A stretch of 64,000 nucleotides of DNA from Kitasatospora purpeofusca. GTDB taxonomy: Bacteria; Actinomycetota; Actinomycetes; Streptomycetales; Streptomycetaceae. The translations under genes and the position numbers were made by a program. The notes beneath the pieces are model-generated. The model was given only the letters and a program-made list of their open reading frames with translations, had not been told where the DNA came from and ran no database searches. The DNA lies in contig NZ_JODS01000014.1 in assembly GCF_000718025.1 (NCBI RefSeq), forward strand, positions 200,384 through 264,383, read 5' to 3'. How positions within the stretch are numbered: the stretch's first letter is position 1; each line of letters starts with the position of its first letter. Shown here piece after piece: positions 6,953-14,243 of this stretch.

Positions 6953-7513
6953 ATGGACCCCGATCGGCTCCACATCTCCTATGCCATGCGGCAGTTCGCC
7001 GACGAGACGTGGACCGGGCGGGCGGAGCGGTGGACAGCGAAGTTCTACGTTCCCGACGAGAAGATCGGCACCGCCGAGATCACCCGTGTCATCCCGGGCG
7101 TCACGCCGAACCCCCGTGCCGCCTTGGAGGGCGACCCCGGCCTCCTCGACCGGATCCCCCGGGTGATCTTCGGCGAGGACGGCAGCCTTGCCCCGGCCGT
7201 GTCCGCGCTGAGTCCCGTACTGCTGCTCCTGCTGGAGTCCGTCCGCGTCTCGGATGCGTGGCGCGGCAAGGGAGTCGGGATGCGCCTGACCGTCACCGCG
7301 CTGCGGCGTCTGGCCGTCCCCGGCACGGTGGCCGTGTGCTACCCGGCACCGATCCACGATCACGGGCCGGACGAGCCGTGCTCGTACGCGTCTGACGATC
7401 CGGAGGTGCGGCGACCGGACGAGGAGGCGATGGAGAAGCTCCGACTCGCTTGGGAGCGGCACGACTTCCGGCCCATCGGTGAGGGCGTGTACGCCCGGAG
7501 GATCGAACCATGA
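6953..7513 (+). CDS. GNAT-like acetyltransferase, divergent
   Basis: The 186-residue product has a GNAT motif A-like segment, ESVRVSDAWRGKGVGMRLTV, where RGKGVG is the acetyl-CoA pyrophosphate loop, preceded by a long hydrophobic strand. The rest is divergent, and no substrate can be assigned. AAAGGAG lies six bases before the ATG. The gene follows the two tiny ORFs and the 6905 hairpin and is followed by copy 2 of the repeated palindrome. Membership of GNAT is likely but rests mainly on one motif. Confidence 0.6.
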   Translation: MDPDRLHISYAMRQFADETWTGRAERWTAKFYVPDEKIGTAEITRVIPGVTPNPRAALEGDPGLLDRIPRVIFGEDGSLAPAVSALSPVLLLLLESVRVSDAWRGKGVGMRLTVTALRRLAVPGTVAVCYPAPIHDHGPDEPCSYASDDPEVRRPDEEAMEKLRLAWERHDFRPIGEGVYARRIEP

Positions 7514-7610
7514 GCGGCAGGCGCCGACGGCAGCCCTCCCGCGCGCAGATCTGGGGTGCACAGCGTGGTTCGGGCCGCGCCGATGGACATCCACATCGGC
7601 GCGGACAACA

Positions 7611-7646
7611 GAACGGCCGGTCGATCCGAGGATCGACCGGCCGTTC
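7611..7646. repeat. repeated perfect palindrome, copy 2 (bidirectional terminator-like)
   Basis: Perfect 16-bp arms (GAACGGCCGGTCGATC and complement) with loop CGAG, between convergent genes ending at 7513 (plus) and 7711 (minus). It differs from copies 1 and 3 by loss of one G in each arm, so pairing is preserved by compensating change. Confidence 0.75.
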
Positions 7647-7710
7647 TTCGCGTGCGGGGGGTCGGGCCTGGTGCCGGCCCGGAGCGCGCGCCGGTGCCTC
7701 GGCTCGATCG

Positions 7711-8187
7711 TCAGCAGATGACGACCAGGCCGGTGAGGGCCGTGCAGGAGACCGAGGCGGAGTTGTTGGTCGCGTCCGGGTCGGGGTCGGTCCCGGTGAT
7801 GGTCGCGGTGGCGGTGAGGGCTCCGAGCGCGAGCGGGTTGATCTGCGCGGTCACGGTCGGGACGAAGCCCTGCCCCGCGGGCATGCCCGTGAGGTCGCAG
7901 GTGAAGGTCTTGGCACTGTTGTCGTAGGGGCAACCGGAGATGTCGATGGTCGCGCCGGTCGTCTGGGCCGGGAGCTGGACGACGGCGGTGACCGTGCCCG
8001 CCGCACGGTCGGGTCCGGCGTTGCCGAAGAAGACGCGGTAGGCGACGGCCCCCGGCGATCCTGTCGCGGTGACCGTGGCGTAGAGGTCGGCGGGCCCGGA
8101 GGCGTGGGCAGGCTGTGCGAGGGCGAGCAGTCCGGTGGCGAGCAGGGCCGTGAACGTTCCGGCCGCACGGGTGCCGAACGGGCGCAT
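7711..8187 (-). CDS. small secreted beta-rich protein, DUF11-like
   Basis: The 158-residue protein begins with a signal peptide (MRPFGTRAAGTFTALLATGL, cleavage near AHA). The body reads as one immunoglobulin-like DUF11-type repeat: YRVFFGNAGPDRAAGTVTAVVQLP, then GCPYDNSAKTFTCDLTGMP and DPDPDATNNSASV. The N-G-P-D and T-D-P-N-N-S-A motifs are typical of that domain. Cysteines near the middle and the C-terminal CTALTGLVVIC could form disulfides. AAGGGAA precedes the ATG at 8187 by seven bases, which is better than the ATG at 8202. It stands alone and probably acts outside the cell; no specific role is known. Confidence 0.65.
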   Translation of the reverse strand: MRPFGTRAAGTFTALLATGLLALAQPAHASGPADLYATVTATGSPGAVAYRVFFGNAGPDRAAGTVTAVVQLPAQTTGATIDISGCPYDNSAKTFTCDLTGMPAGQGFVPTVTAQINPLALGALTATATITGTDPDPDATNNSASVSCTALTGLVVIC

Positions 8188-8458
8188 GAGAGTTCCCTTC
8201 ATAGCGTCACACAGTGCTGTCGGAGGGGAGCTCTAGGAGCGCGGGCGTCCTGCCCGGTGGCCTTGGCGTGAACGGGGTGACTCGATGTCCTGATCCGGTC
8301 CCGCCTGACGGCCCGGCTCGCGCAACGACGGGCACCCCGAGCTCGGACGGCGCGGCCGTTCGCCTCGGTTTCCCTGATGTGGTCGTTGAGCGATCGCTGC
8401 TGGAGGCTCGGCACAATCCACTGGCACGCCGGGTTCTCGCCAGGCAAGGTTTGCGGCC

Positions 8459-9082
8459 ATGCGCTATCCCCACACCGACCCCGAGCTCATGGACCTGGTC
8501 CGACGATTCGTCACGCCCGGGCGGCGGTACCTGCGGCTGGGTGGAAGCTCTCTGCGGTTGAGCGGGCCCGAGCGCGAGCTGTTCATGAGGGAGTTGGCCC
8601 AGGCCGCCGGGGAGATCACTCCCGCTGAGCTCGGCATCCTATTCGAAGGCGGTTGGCGCGAGCGCAAGACTGCCTCCTGGCTGGTTGCTGTTGCCGGCAG
8701 GACCGAGTTCCGCAGTTCCATCGGCGAACTCCTGTTGGCCAGCGGCGGCCATTACAGCGGGTCCTACTGCATCACCCTTGCCACGTTCGGCACCAGCGCG
8801 GACGCAGATCTGATCTGCCGATACCTTGATCGCTACTTGCCTCGACCCGAGCTCATCTGGGACCAGACCTTTGCTCTCAGCACACTGCTCCACCTCGATG
8901 CCGTCCTGGGGGCCGAGCGAGCATCCTCATACCTTGCCCCCGGTGGACTGTGGCAGCAGTGGACCGATGCCACGTCGAACCCGGTGCGGGATCCGCAGGA
9001 GTACCGGCAGATCGTGGAGCAGGTCAGTTCCTTCGCCAGTGAGTGCGCTGAACTCCTCGCCGGAATGGACCCCGGGCGCTGA
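8459..9082 (+). CDS. DUF6000 family protein
   Basis: The 207-residue sequence fits the DUF6000 pattern: FVTPGRRYLRLGG near the N-terminus, then GEITPAELGILFEGGWRERK, ASWLVAVAGR, GELLLASGGHYSGSYCITLA, DRYLPRPELIWDQ and a C-terminal LAPGGLWQQW. It looks all-alpha, like a HEAT-type repeat protein. Function is unknown, and such genes are scattered in Streptomyces accessory regions. AAGG lies about ten bases before the ATG. No partner is evident: the HAD gene begins 180 bases downstream, and about 270 bases upstream hold only the divergent promoter space of the secreted protein gene. Confidence 0.65.
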   Translation: MRYPHTDPELMDLVRRFVTPGRRYLRLGGSSLRLSGPERELFMRELAQAAGEITPAELGILFEGGWRERKTASWLVAVAGRTEFRSSIGELLLASGGHYSGSYCITLATFGTSADADLICRYLDRYLPRPELIWDQTFALSTLLHLDAVLGAERASSYLAPGGLWQQWTDATSNPVRDPQEYRQIVEQVSSFASECAELLAGMDPGR

Positions 9083-9261
9083 TCCCGCCGCCCGACCGAC
9101 CGGGACCGGGCCGACGAGCCCACCCCGGGACGATCCACGCTCGCCGCCGGGCCGGCCGACGGCTCATGAGTATCGTCATCGACCACGGCACCATCTGCAT
9201 ATGCCCGGCAGGGCAGCGACTCGGTCCCGTCCTCGCGTGATCGCCGACGAAAGAGCAACAG

Positions 9262-9951
9262 ATGCAACCGACTGTCCTGTTCGACCTGGACGGCCTCTTG
9301 ATCGACTCCGAGCCGATCTGGGACGCGGCAAAGCGTGAGGTGTTCGGTCCGCTCGGCCTGCACCTCACCGCGGAGATGCAGGCGGCGACGCGCGGGCTGC
9401 GGCAAAGGGACATGGTGGCCCACTGGTTCGATCGGGCCACCCTTGAAGCGGACCCCGACGAGGTCGAGCAGCAGATCGTGGCCGCCGTGTGCCGTGGGCT
9501 GGCGGGGGTGGTGCTGAAGCCCGGCGCCGAACACGCCGTCGCGGCATGCGCGCGAACATCGAGGGCGATGGCCGTCGTGTCGTCCTCGCCGGAGTCGGTG
9601 ATTCGGGCCGCGCTCGCGAGCACCGGCCTGGACCGATCCTTCGATGCCGTGTTCTCGGCCGAGGACGACGAACACCGCAAGCCCCACCCGGGCGCCTACC
9701 TCCGCGCAGCCGCCGCTCTCGGCGCGTCACCCGACGAATGCATCGTGATCGAGGACTCGCTCAACGGCGTCCTCGCCGGCGTATCGGCCGGGATGGCGGT
9801 CGTCGCCGTTCCCGAGGCCGCTGATCGCTGCGATCCTCGCTATGCGATTGCCACTCTGGTACTGGAGTCCCTCAAGGACCTCGATACCTCTGCATTCGGC
9901 GCGCATGTGTCCGGGGGAAGCCAGGACGCACGGCGCGGCAGCGTCTCGTAG
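9262..9951 (+). CDS. HAD-superfamily hydrolase (sugar-phosphatase/phosphomutase-like)
   Basis: HAD motifs appear in order: FDLDGLLIDSEPIWD (nucleophile Asp and acid/base Asp), VVSSSPE (motif II), KPHPGAYL (motif III Lys) and VIEDSLNGVLAGVSAGM (motif IV). The helical cap between motifs I and II and the EPIWD signature resemble YniC/HxpB-type 2-deoxyglucose-6-phosphate or hexitol phosphatases and beta-phosphoglucomutases. The last 17 or so codons (AFGAHVSGGSQDARRGSVS) overlap the antisense transposase remnant, so the native C-terminus may have been replaced by insertion. The ribosome site (AAAGAG) is modest. Substrate is not determinable. Confidence 0.8.
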   Translation: MQPTVLFDLDGLLIDSEPIWDAAKREVFGPLGLHLTAEMQAATRGLRQRDMVAHWFDRATLEADPDEVEQQIVAAVCRGLAGVVLKPGAEHAVAACARTSRAMAVVSSSPESVIRAALASTGLDRSFDAVFSAEDDEHRKPHPGAYLRAAAALGASPDECIVIEDSLNGVLAGVSAGMAVVAVPEAADRCDPRYAIATLVLESLKDLDTSAFGAHVSGGSQDARRGSVS

Positions 9952-10091
9952 TCGCGCACCGGGCGCCGCGAGCGCATCAGCCGGCTCAGCGTGCGTTCCA
10001 CCACCCAGCGTCCGGGCAGCACCACGAACCCTGAGGGATCGTCGCTGCGCTTGACGATCTCCGGAGCGAGCCCCAGTTGCTGCTTCGCCCA
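9936..10091 (-). pseudogene. IS5-family transposase remnant
   Basis: On the minus strand about 52 codons read as the C-terminal part of an IS5-type DDE transposase: WAKQQLGLAPEIVKRSDD, FVVLPGRWVVERTLSRLM, then RRPVRDYETLP, with the catalytic Glu in WVVERT. The N-terminal two thirds with the first two acidic residues, and any terminal inverted repeats, are absent. The remnant lies between the HAD gene and tRNA-Leu. Confidence 0.7.
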
Positions 10092-10129
10092 GCGGCCGCT
10101 CGTAGACGACGTGGGCGCGGTGGGAGGGT

Positions 10130-10155
10130 CGCCCCTCACGGTGTCGTGAGGGGCG
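10130..10155. terminator. hairpin near the transposase remnant
   Basis: Perfect 10-bp arms (CGCCCCTCAC and GTGAGGGGCG) with a 6-nt loop, between the transposase remnant and copy 3 of the repeated palindrome. Confidence 0.5.
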
Positions 10156-10175
10156 ATCCGTACATCCGGAAACTG

Positions 10176-10213
10176 GAACGGCCGGTCGGATCCGAGGATC
10201 CGACCGGCCGTTC
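10176..10213. repeat. repeated perfect palindrome, copy 3 (tRNA terminator position)
   Basis: Perfect 17-bp arms identical to those of copy 1, loop CGAG. It lies seven bases beyond the 3' end of tRNA-Leu on the minus strand, where a tRNA terminator would be expected. Confidence 0.75.
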
Positions 10214-10219
10214 TCTGTG

Positions 10220-10303
10220 TGCGCGAGGGGGGAGTTGAACCCCCACGCCCTTTCGGGCACTGGAACCTGAATCCAGCGCGTCTGCCTATTCCGCCACCCG
10301 CGC
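10220..10303 (-). tRNA. tRNA-Leu (anticodon CAG)
   Basis: The reverse complement gives an 84-nt class II tRNA: acceptor GCGCGGG pairing near its end with CTCGCGC and discriminator A, D-arm GGTGGCGGAATAGGCAGAC, anticodon arm CTGGA-TTCAGGT-TCCAG with anticodon CAG, a variable arm TGCCCGAAAGGGC, and T-arm GGGGGTTCAACTCCCCC. CCA is not encoded. It reads the major leucine codon CTG. Confidence 0.95.
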
Positions 10304-10346
10304 AACTGGGTGATGGGTAAATAGTAGCCCATGCCCAGGGGTGGTC

Positions 10347-10562
10347 CTAACCAACCGGGAGTGACCCGTCCCGGAGGGCGGAGACGAAGGAGGACCAGGC
10401 GGCGGAGGGGAAGAGGAGGACCGGCCCGGAGGGGTCCTTCGAGTCACGCACCGGGACGATGGCGGGGGAAGGGGACCCGAGGGCCACCTCGATGCACTCG
10501 CCGCCGTTGTTCCCGCTGTAGCTGCTCTTTCGCCAGGCCATCCCGAGATCGACGCTCTTCAT
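10347..10562 (-). CDS. DUF397 domain protein
   Basis: The 71-residue protein has the full DUF397 signature: AWRKSSYSGNNGGECIEVAL, then PVRDSKDPSGPVLLFPSAAW and SFVSALRDG. DUF397 proteins are encoded beside XRE/DUF5753 regulators in Streptomyces (WhiJ and AbaA loci) and probably act as their small partners. The ATG at 10562 follows GGAGGGG, which lies inside the XRE gene; the two reading frames overlap by 119 bases, far more than usual. It is upstream of tRNA-Leu on the same strand. Confidence 0.85.
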   Translation of the reverse strand: MKSVDLGMAWRKSSYSGNNGGECIEVALGSPSPAIVPVRDSKDPSGPVLLFPSAAWSSFVSALRDGSLPVG

Positions 10563-11397
10563 ACCGGTACCCCTCCATCGCATCGGCGATCAACGCCCGA
10601 GAGTCGCTGACCGAGAGCACGTCCCCGCGCAGCAGATCATAGTCACCCCGATGCTGGGCAACGACGGATGCGGCATCGCTGAAGTGCCCTCGGTAGAGAC
10701 TCTCCGAGTAGAGCCATTCGCTCCCATCCGGCATCTCCAGCAGGAACATTGAGGTTCCGGGGCGCCTCGACGGCGCACAGCCGAAGGGCACGATCTGGAT
10801 GCTGACGTTGGAACGCTCGCCGACCTCCAGCAGGTGCTCCATCTGCCGCCTCATCACCCCAGGGCCACCGACGACACTACGGATCACGCTCTCGTCCAAC
10901 ACAGCGATGTGCAACGGACCGTCGGGCCCGAGCAATCGCTTCTGCCGACTCATACGCGCGGCCACACGCTCCCGCAGCAAGGTCGGACTGTCCCTGTCGA
11001 CGCCGGTTCGAAACATTGCGTGCGCGTAGTCCGCGCACTGCAACAGGCCGTTGACCTGGACGCATTGATACACGCGGATCGCCAACGCCTCCGCTTCCAG
11101 GTCCACATACTTCTGGAACCAGTCCGGATGCTCCACATCGGCCTGCCAGTCCACGCGCTTCCAGAGCAGGTAGAGCATGCCTCCGGTCTGGAGGATCCGG
11201 TCACAGGCCTTGACGGAGTCCAGGGGCATCGGCCGGTGACCGCCCTCGTACCGCGTCACCACCGTGCGGTCGCAGTGCAGGAGCTTCCCCAACGCCTCCT
11301 GCGTGAGGCCCGCCTGCTCCCGGGCGAACCGCAGCGCCTCCCCGAACAGCTTCGCCGGGCTCGCCGTCGGTCCCGCATCTACCTTCCGATGTGACAC
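10444..11397 (-). CDS. XRE-family regulator with DUF5753 (WhiJ/AbaA type)
   Basis: An HTH_3 domain (FGEALRFAREQAGLTQEALG, then CDRTVVTRYEGGHRPM) precedes DUF5753 (YQCVQVNGLLQCADYAHAMF, VSIQIVPFGCAPSRRPGTSM, SLYRGHFSDAASV, ALIADAMEGYR). Family members generally end just after the AMEGYR-like motif. This one continues for about 38 residues in the alternative frame of DUF397, so the ancestral stop seems lost. The GTG at 11397 has GAGGGG eight bases upstream; a GTG at 11406 is possible but directly abuts that site. It forms a trio with the DUF397 gene and the divergent ATPase gene at 11568. Confidence 0.85.
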   Translation of the reverse strand: MSHRKVDAGPTASPAKLFGEALRFAREQAGLTQEALGKLLHCDRTVVTRYEGGHRPMPLDSVKACDRILQTGGMLYLLWKRVDWQADVEHPDWFQKYVDLEAEALAIRVYQCVQVNGLLQCADYAHAMFRTGVDRDSPTLLRERVAARMSRQKRLLGPDGPLHIAVLDESVIRSVVGGPGVMRRQMEHLLEVGERSNVSIQIVPFGCAPSRRPGTSMFLLEMPDGSEWLYSESLYRGHFSDAASVVAQHRGDYDLLRGDVLSVSDSRALIADAMEGYRYEERRSRDGLAKEQLQREQRRRVHRGGPRVPFPRHRPGA

Positions 11398-11471
11398 GTC
11401 CGTCACCCCTCTTGTGCCGTGCCCCGCTGCACCACGAATCGGCAGTCACCGTACCCATGGAGCAGCGATGA

Positions 11472-11508
11472 TTGACACCGGAACGCAGTTATTCGCTTGC
11501 ACAGCGTG
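11472..11508. promoter_or_regulatory. shared promoter/operator region of XRE and ATPase genes
   Basis: CAGTTATTCGC (11486-11496) is the inverse of GCGAATAACTG, the motif also present at 4932-4942 and 6580-6590 beside the other XRE gene. TTGACA (11472-11477) and CAGCGTG (11502-11508) flank it. On the minus strand TACGGT lies 30-35 nt downstream of the motif, a possible -10 for the XRE gene. Confidence 0.4.
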
Positions 11509-11567
11509 AATATCGCGCCCCATTCGCGAGCCCGTTCCACTCCCCCCTCTCACCCGAAGGCTTCGCC

Positions 11568-12041
11568 ATGCCCTGTCTCCGCCTCCCCCGCCGGCCCCGC
11601 GAGTTCGCCGCCCGCCTTCCCTCCCGGAACGACTCGGCCCCCCGCGCCCGTTCGTTCCTCCGCGCCTACCTGGCGGGCCTGCCTCGCGGCGAATGCTTTT
11701 CCGACATCGGCGAGTTGCTGCTTGGCGAACTCGTCACCAACGCCGTCCGGCACTCCGACGCGCCGCCGGACCGCCTTGTGGAAGTCCGGTTCGCCGTCGT
11801 CGCCGACCGGCTCCGGATCGAAGTGCACGATGCCGGCGCCGGTCGCCCCGTCCTCCGCCCCTCCCCCGACCCCGACGACGAGCACGGCCGCGGCCTGCTC
11901 CTCGTCGACGAACTCGCCGAGCGCTGGGGCTGCTGCCCCCGCGCCGGCGGGATCGGCAAGTTCGTCTGGGTGGTGATCTCCCCCGCCCCCGGGTTCACCG
12001 AGCTGGTCTTCGGCCGGTCGCCGAGACTCGTCACCGTCTGA
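11568..12041 (+). CDS. ATP-binding protein, RsbW-like HATPase_c_2
   Basis: The 157-residue protein is a stand-alone GHKL ATPase. The N box reads GELLLGELVTNAVRHSDAPP, the G1 region is VHDAGAGRPVL, and G2 is DEHGRGLLLVDELAERWGC. It resembles anti-sigma serine kinases (RsbW/SpoIIAB) and the ATPase of abaA-type loci in Streptomyces. It is divergent from the XRE/DUF397 pair, completing the usual trio. The ATG at 11568 has a modest GAAGG site; the frame is open further upstream. Whether it binds a sigma factor or the XRE protein cannot be told from sequence. Confidence 0.8.
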   Translation: MPCLRLPRRPREFAARLPSRNDSAPRARSFLRAYLAGLPRGECFSDIGELLLGELVTNAVRHSDAPPDRLVEVRFAVVADRLRIEVHDAGAGRPVLRPSPDPDDEHGRGLLLVDELAERWGCCPRAGGIGKFVWVVISPAPGFTELVFGRSPRLVTV

Positions 12042-12044
12042 GCG

Positions 12045-12545
12045 TCACTTCCCGGCCGCGGCCTCCAGGGTGGCGCGCCACAGCGGGCTGTCGACGTAGT
12101 GGTTGTCGTAGAGCTCGGAGGAGTCCTTGATCTCCTGCGGGCTCGCCTCGCCCCGCATCACCCGGCCGAGCAGGCGCAGGTAGTCGAAGCGCGGCATCCC
12201 CGGGGTGAAGACGAACAGCACGTCGGCCTCCGAACCGGGCGCTGCCGCGAAGGCGTGCGGGGTGTGCGGCGGGACGAGCAGGAAGTCGCCGCTCTCCAGG
12301 GTCTCGACCTTCTCGTCCAGCAGGACCTGGAGCTTGCCGCCGATGACGAAGAACAGCTCCGACGCCCGGGTGTGGAAGTGCGCCGGGGCGCCGACCGCGC
12401 CCTTGGCGAAGGTGGACCGGTAGCTGGTGACCGGGCTGCCGTCGGTGCCGTGGTCGGCGAGCAGGGTCATCACGCTGCTCGGGTCGCTGGTGGTCTCGGC
12501 GGTGGCGGCGCGGGTCAGGATGGGCTTGATCGGGCCGGCGTTCAT
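12045..12545 (-). CDS. cupin-domain protein
   Basis: The 166-residue protein has one cupin_2 barrel: PAHFHTRASELFFVIGGKLQ supplies metal ligands (two His, one Glu) and VPPHTPHAFAA the last His. A C-terminal helical tail follows (RLLGRVMRGEASPQEI). Similar Streptomyces proteins act as dioxygenase-like or sugar-binding cupins, and the actual reaction is unknown. GGGGAGAA precedes the ATG at 12545 by seven bases. It is convergent with the ATPase gene three bases away. A dyad-rich promoter region lies upstream. Confidence 0.75.
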   Translation of the reverse strand: MNAGPIKPILTRAATAETTSDPSSVMTLLADHGTDGSPVTSYRSTFAKGAVGAPAHFHTRASELFFVIGGKLQVLLDEKVETLESGDFLLVPPHTPHAFAAAPGSEADVLFVFTPGMPRFDYLRLLGRVMRGEASPQEIKDSSELYDNHYVDSPLWRATLEAAAGK

Positions 12546-12593
12546 GGTGGTTCTCCCCGTCTCGGGTGGCTCCGGCTCCCCTGCCGTCGCCTT

Positions 12594-12660
12594 GTGATGA
12601 TCACTCTATGAGCCCGATCGACCCATTGACGGGTGCATTTCTGCACCAGAAACATGGGTC
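12594..12660 (-). promoter_or_regulatory. dyad-rich region upstream of the cupin gene
   Basis: GTGATGATCAC (12594-12604) is an 11-bp palindrome. A nested dyad follows: outer arms GACCCAT (12620-12626) and ATGGGTC (12654-12660), inner arms GGTGCA (12632-12637) and TGCACC (12642-12647). These lie 49-115 nt before the cupin ATG and may be operator sites. Confidence 0.35.
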
Positions 12661-12693
12661 AATTCGAGCACGGAGAAGACCCCGGGAACGACG

Positions 12694-12728
12694 ACGGGCC
12701 GCACCCCCGAGGTGGGGGTGCGGCCCGT
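12694..12728 (-). terminator. terminator of gltX
   Basis: Perfect 15-bp arms (ACGGGCCGCACCCCC and complement) with loop GAGGT, starting 18 nt after the gltX stop codon. Confidence 0.8.
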
Positions 12729-12746
12729 ACGGAACGGCTCGGAGCG

Positions 12747-14171
12747 TCAGCCGGCCAGACGCTCCGCCGCCGCGTCCAGGCGGGCCAGGGTCCGCTCGCG
12801 GCCCAGCACCTCCAGCGACTCGAACAGCGGCAGACCCACGGTGCGGCCGGTGACCGCGACCCGGATCGGCGCCTGCGCCTTGCCCAGCTTCAGCCCGTGC
12901 TCGGCCGCGACGGCCTCCAGCTCGGCCTTCAGCGCGTCGGCCTTCCAGTCGGCCACGGCGAGCTTCTCGCGGGCGGTGCGCAGCAGGGCCAGCGCGCCGT
13001 CCTTGTCCTTCATGGCCTTCGCCCAGGACTGCTCGTGCTCCACCGGCTCCGCCAGGAACAGGAAGTCGACCTGCTCGACGATCTCGCTCAGCACCGCGAT
13101 CCGGGACTGCGCCAGCGGGGCGAGCTCGGCGAAGGCCTTCGCGTCGAAGGCCTCGGCCGGCCACGGCGCGCGGTCGGCGGCCAGGTACGGCGCGCAGGCG
13201 GCGATGAACGCGTCCACGGTCAGGGCGCGGATGTACTCGCCGTTGAACGAGCGCAGCTTCGCCACGTCGAAGAAGGCAGAGCCGGCGTTCACCTCGGAGA
13301 TGCTGAACAGCTGCTCCAGCTCGGCGTACGGACGGATCTCGACGTCGTCCTTCGGGCCCCAGCCCAGCAGCATCAGGTAGTTCACCATCGCCTCGGGCAG
13401 GTAGCCCTCGGCCAGGTAGTCCTCCAGCGCCACCTTGTCGCGGCGCTTGGAGAGCTTCTGCCGCTTCTCGTTGACGATCACCGGCAGGTGCGCCCAGACC
13501 GGCGGGGTGGCGCCGAGGGCCTCCCACAGCAGCTGCTGCTTCGGGGTGTTGGACAGGTGCTCCTCGCCGCGGATGACCTCCGTGACGCCCTGCTCCAGGT
13601 CGTCGACCACGTTGGCGAGCAGGAACACCGGGCTGCCGTCGCCGCGGGCGACGACGAAGTCCTCGATGGCGGAGTTCGGGAAGGCCGGCTCGCCGCGGAT
13701 GAGGTCGACCACGACGGTGGCGCCCTCGTCCGGGGTCCGGAAGCGCAGCGCCCGGCCCTCGGCGTACTCCAGGCCCCGCTCGCGGCAGAAGCCGTCGTAG
13801 CCGGTCTGGGCGGAGCCGGTGCGCTCGGCGGTCTGCTCGCGGGTGCAGTCGCAGTAGTAGGCGCGGCCGGCCGCGTACAGCTTCTCGGCCGCGGCGCGGT
13901 GGGTGCCGGCGTTGGCGGACTGGAAGTACGGGCCCTCGAAGGCCGGGTCGCCCTCGTGGATGCCGATCGCGGCGAGGGCACTGATGATGCCGTCGGTCCA
14001 CTCGGGCTTGTTGCGGGCTGCGTCGGTGTCCTCGATCCGCAGGACGAAGACACCGCCCTGCTGTCGTGCCGTCGCCCAGTTGTACAGCGCAGAGCGGGCA
14101 CCGCCGACGTGGAACATGCCGGTGGGGCTCGGAGCGAAACGGACGCGGACGGGACGGGAAACCTCGGTCAT
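12747..14171 (-). CDS. gltX: glutamyl-tRNA synthetase
   Basis: A class I synthetase that charges tRNA-Glu and, in actinobacteria, also tRNA-Gln for later amidation. The 474-residue sequence starts VRVRFAPSPTGMFHVGGARS with the HIGH motif as FHVG. The tRNA-Glu acceptor site region VLRIEDTDAARN follows, and KLSKRRDKVAL is the KMSKS motif. An alpha-helical anticodon-binding domain fills the C-terminus. The ATG at 14171 gives the standard N-terminus. It is apparently monocistronic with a strong terminator at 12694. Confidence 0.95.
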   Translation of the reverse strand: MTEVSRPVRVRFAPSPTGMFHVGGARSALYNWATARQQGGVFVLRIEDTDAARNKPEWTDGIISALAAIGIHEGDPAFEGPYFQSANAGTHRAAAEKLYAAGRAYYCDCTREQTAERTGSAQTGYDGFCRERGLEYAEGRALRFRTPDEGATVVVDLIRGEPAFPNSAIEDFVVARGDGSPVFLLANVVDDLEQGVTEVIRGEEHLSNTPKQQLLWEALGATPPVWAHLPVIVNEKRQKLSKRRDKVALEDYLAEGYLPEAMVNYLMLLGWGPKDDVEIRPYAELEQLFSISEVNAGSAFFDVAKLRSFNGEYIRALTVDAFIAACAPYLAADRAPWPAEAFDAKAFAELAPLAQSRIAVLSEIVEQVDFLFLAEPVEHEQSWAKAMKDKDGALALLRTAREKLAVADWKADALKAELEAVAAEHGLKLGKAQAPIRVAVTGRTVGLPLFESLEVLGRERTLARLDAAAERLAG

Positions 14172-14243
14172 GGAACCAAAGGGTATCGGGCCGGGGACCG
14201 GTCCCCGTCACGTGCACCCCGCGCCGGGCCCGGGCGCGGCGTG

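Noticed and set aside
7510..7660. ORF starting ATGA at the end of the GNAT-like gene
   Set aside because: The ATG overlaps the stop as in coupled genes, but the frame runs straight through the terminator palindrome at 7611 and then antisense through the secreted-protein gene.
9727..10332. 201-codon minus-strand frame covering tRNA-Leu and the HAD 3' end
   Set aside because: Its N-terminal part is a translation of the tRNA and palindrome; no protein family is recognisable.
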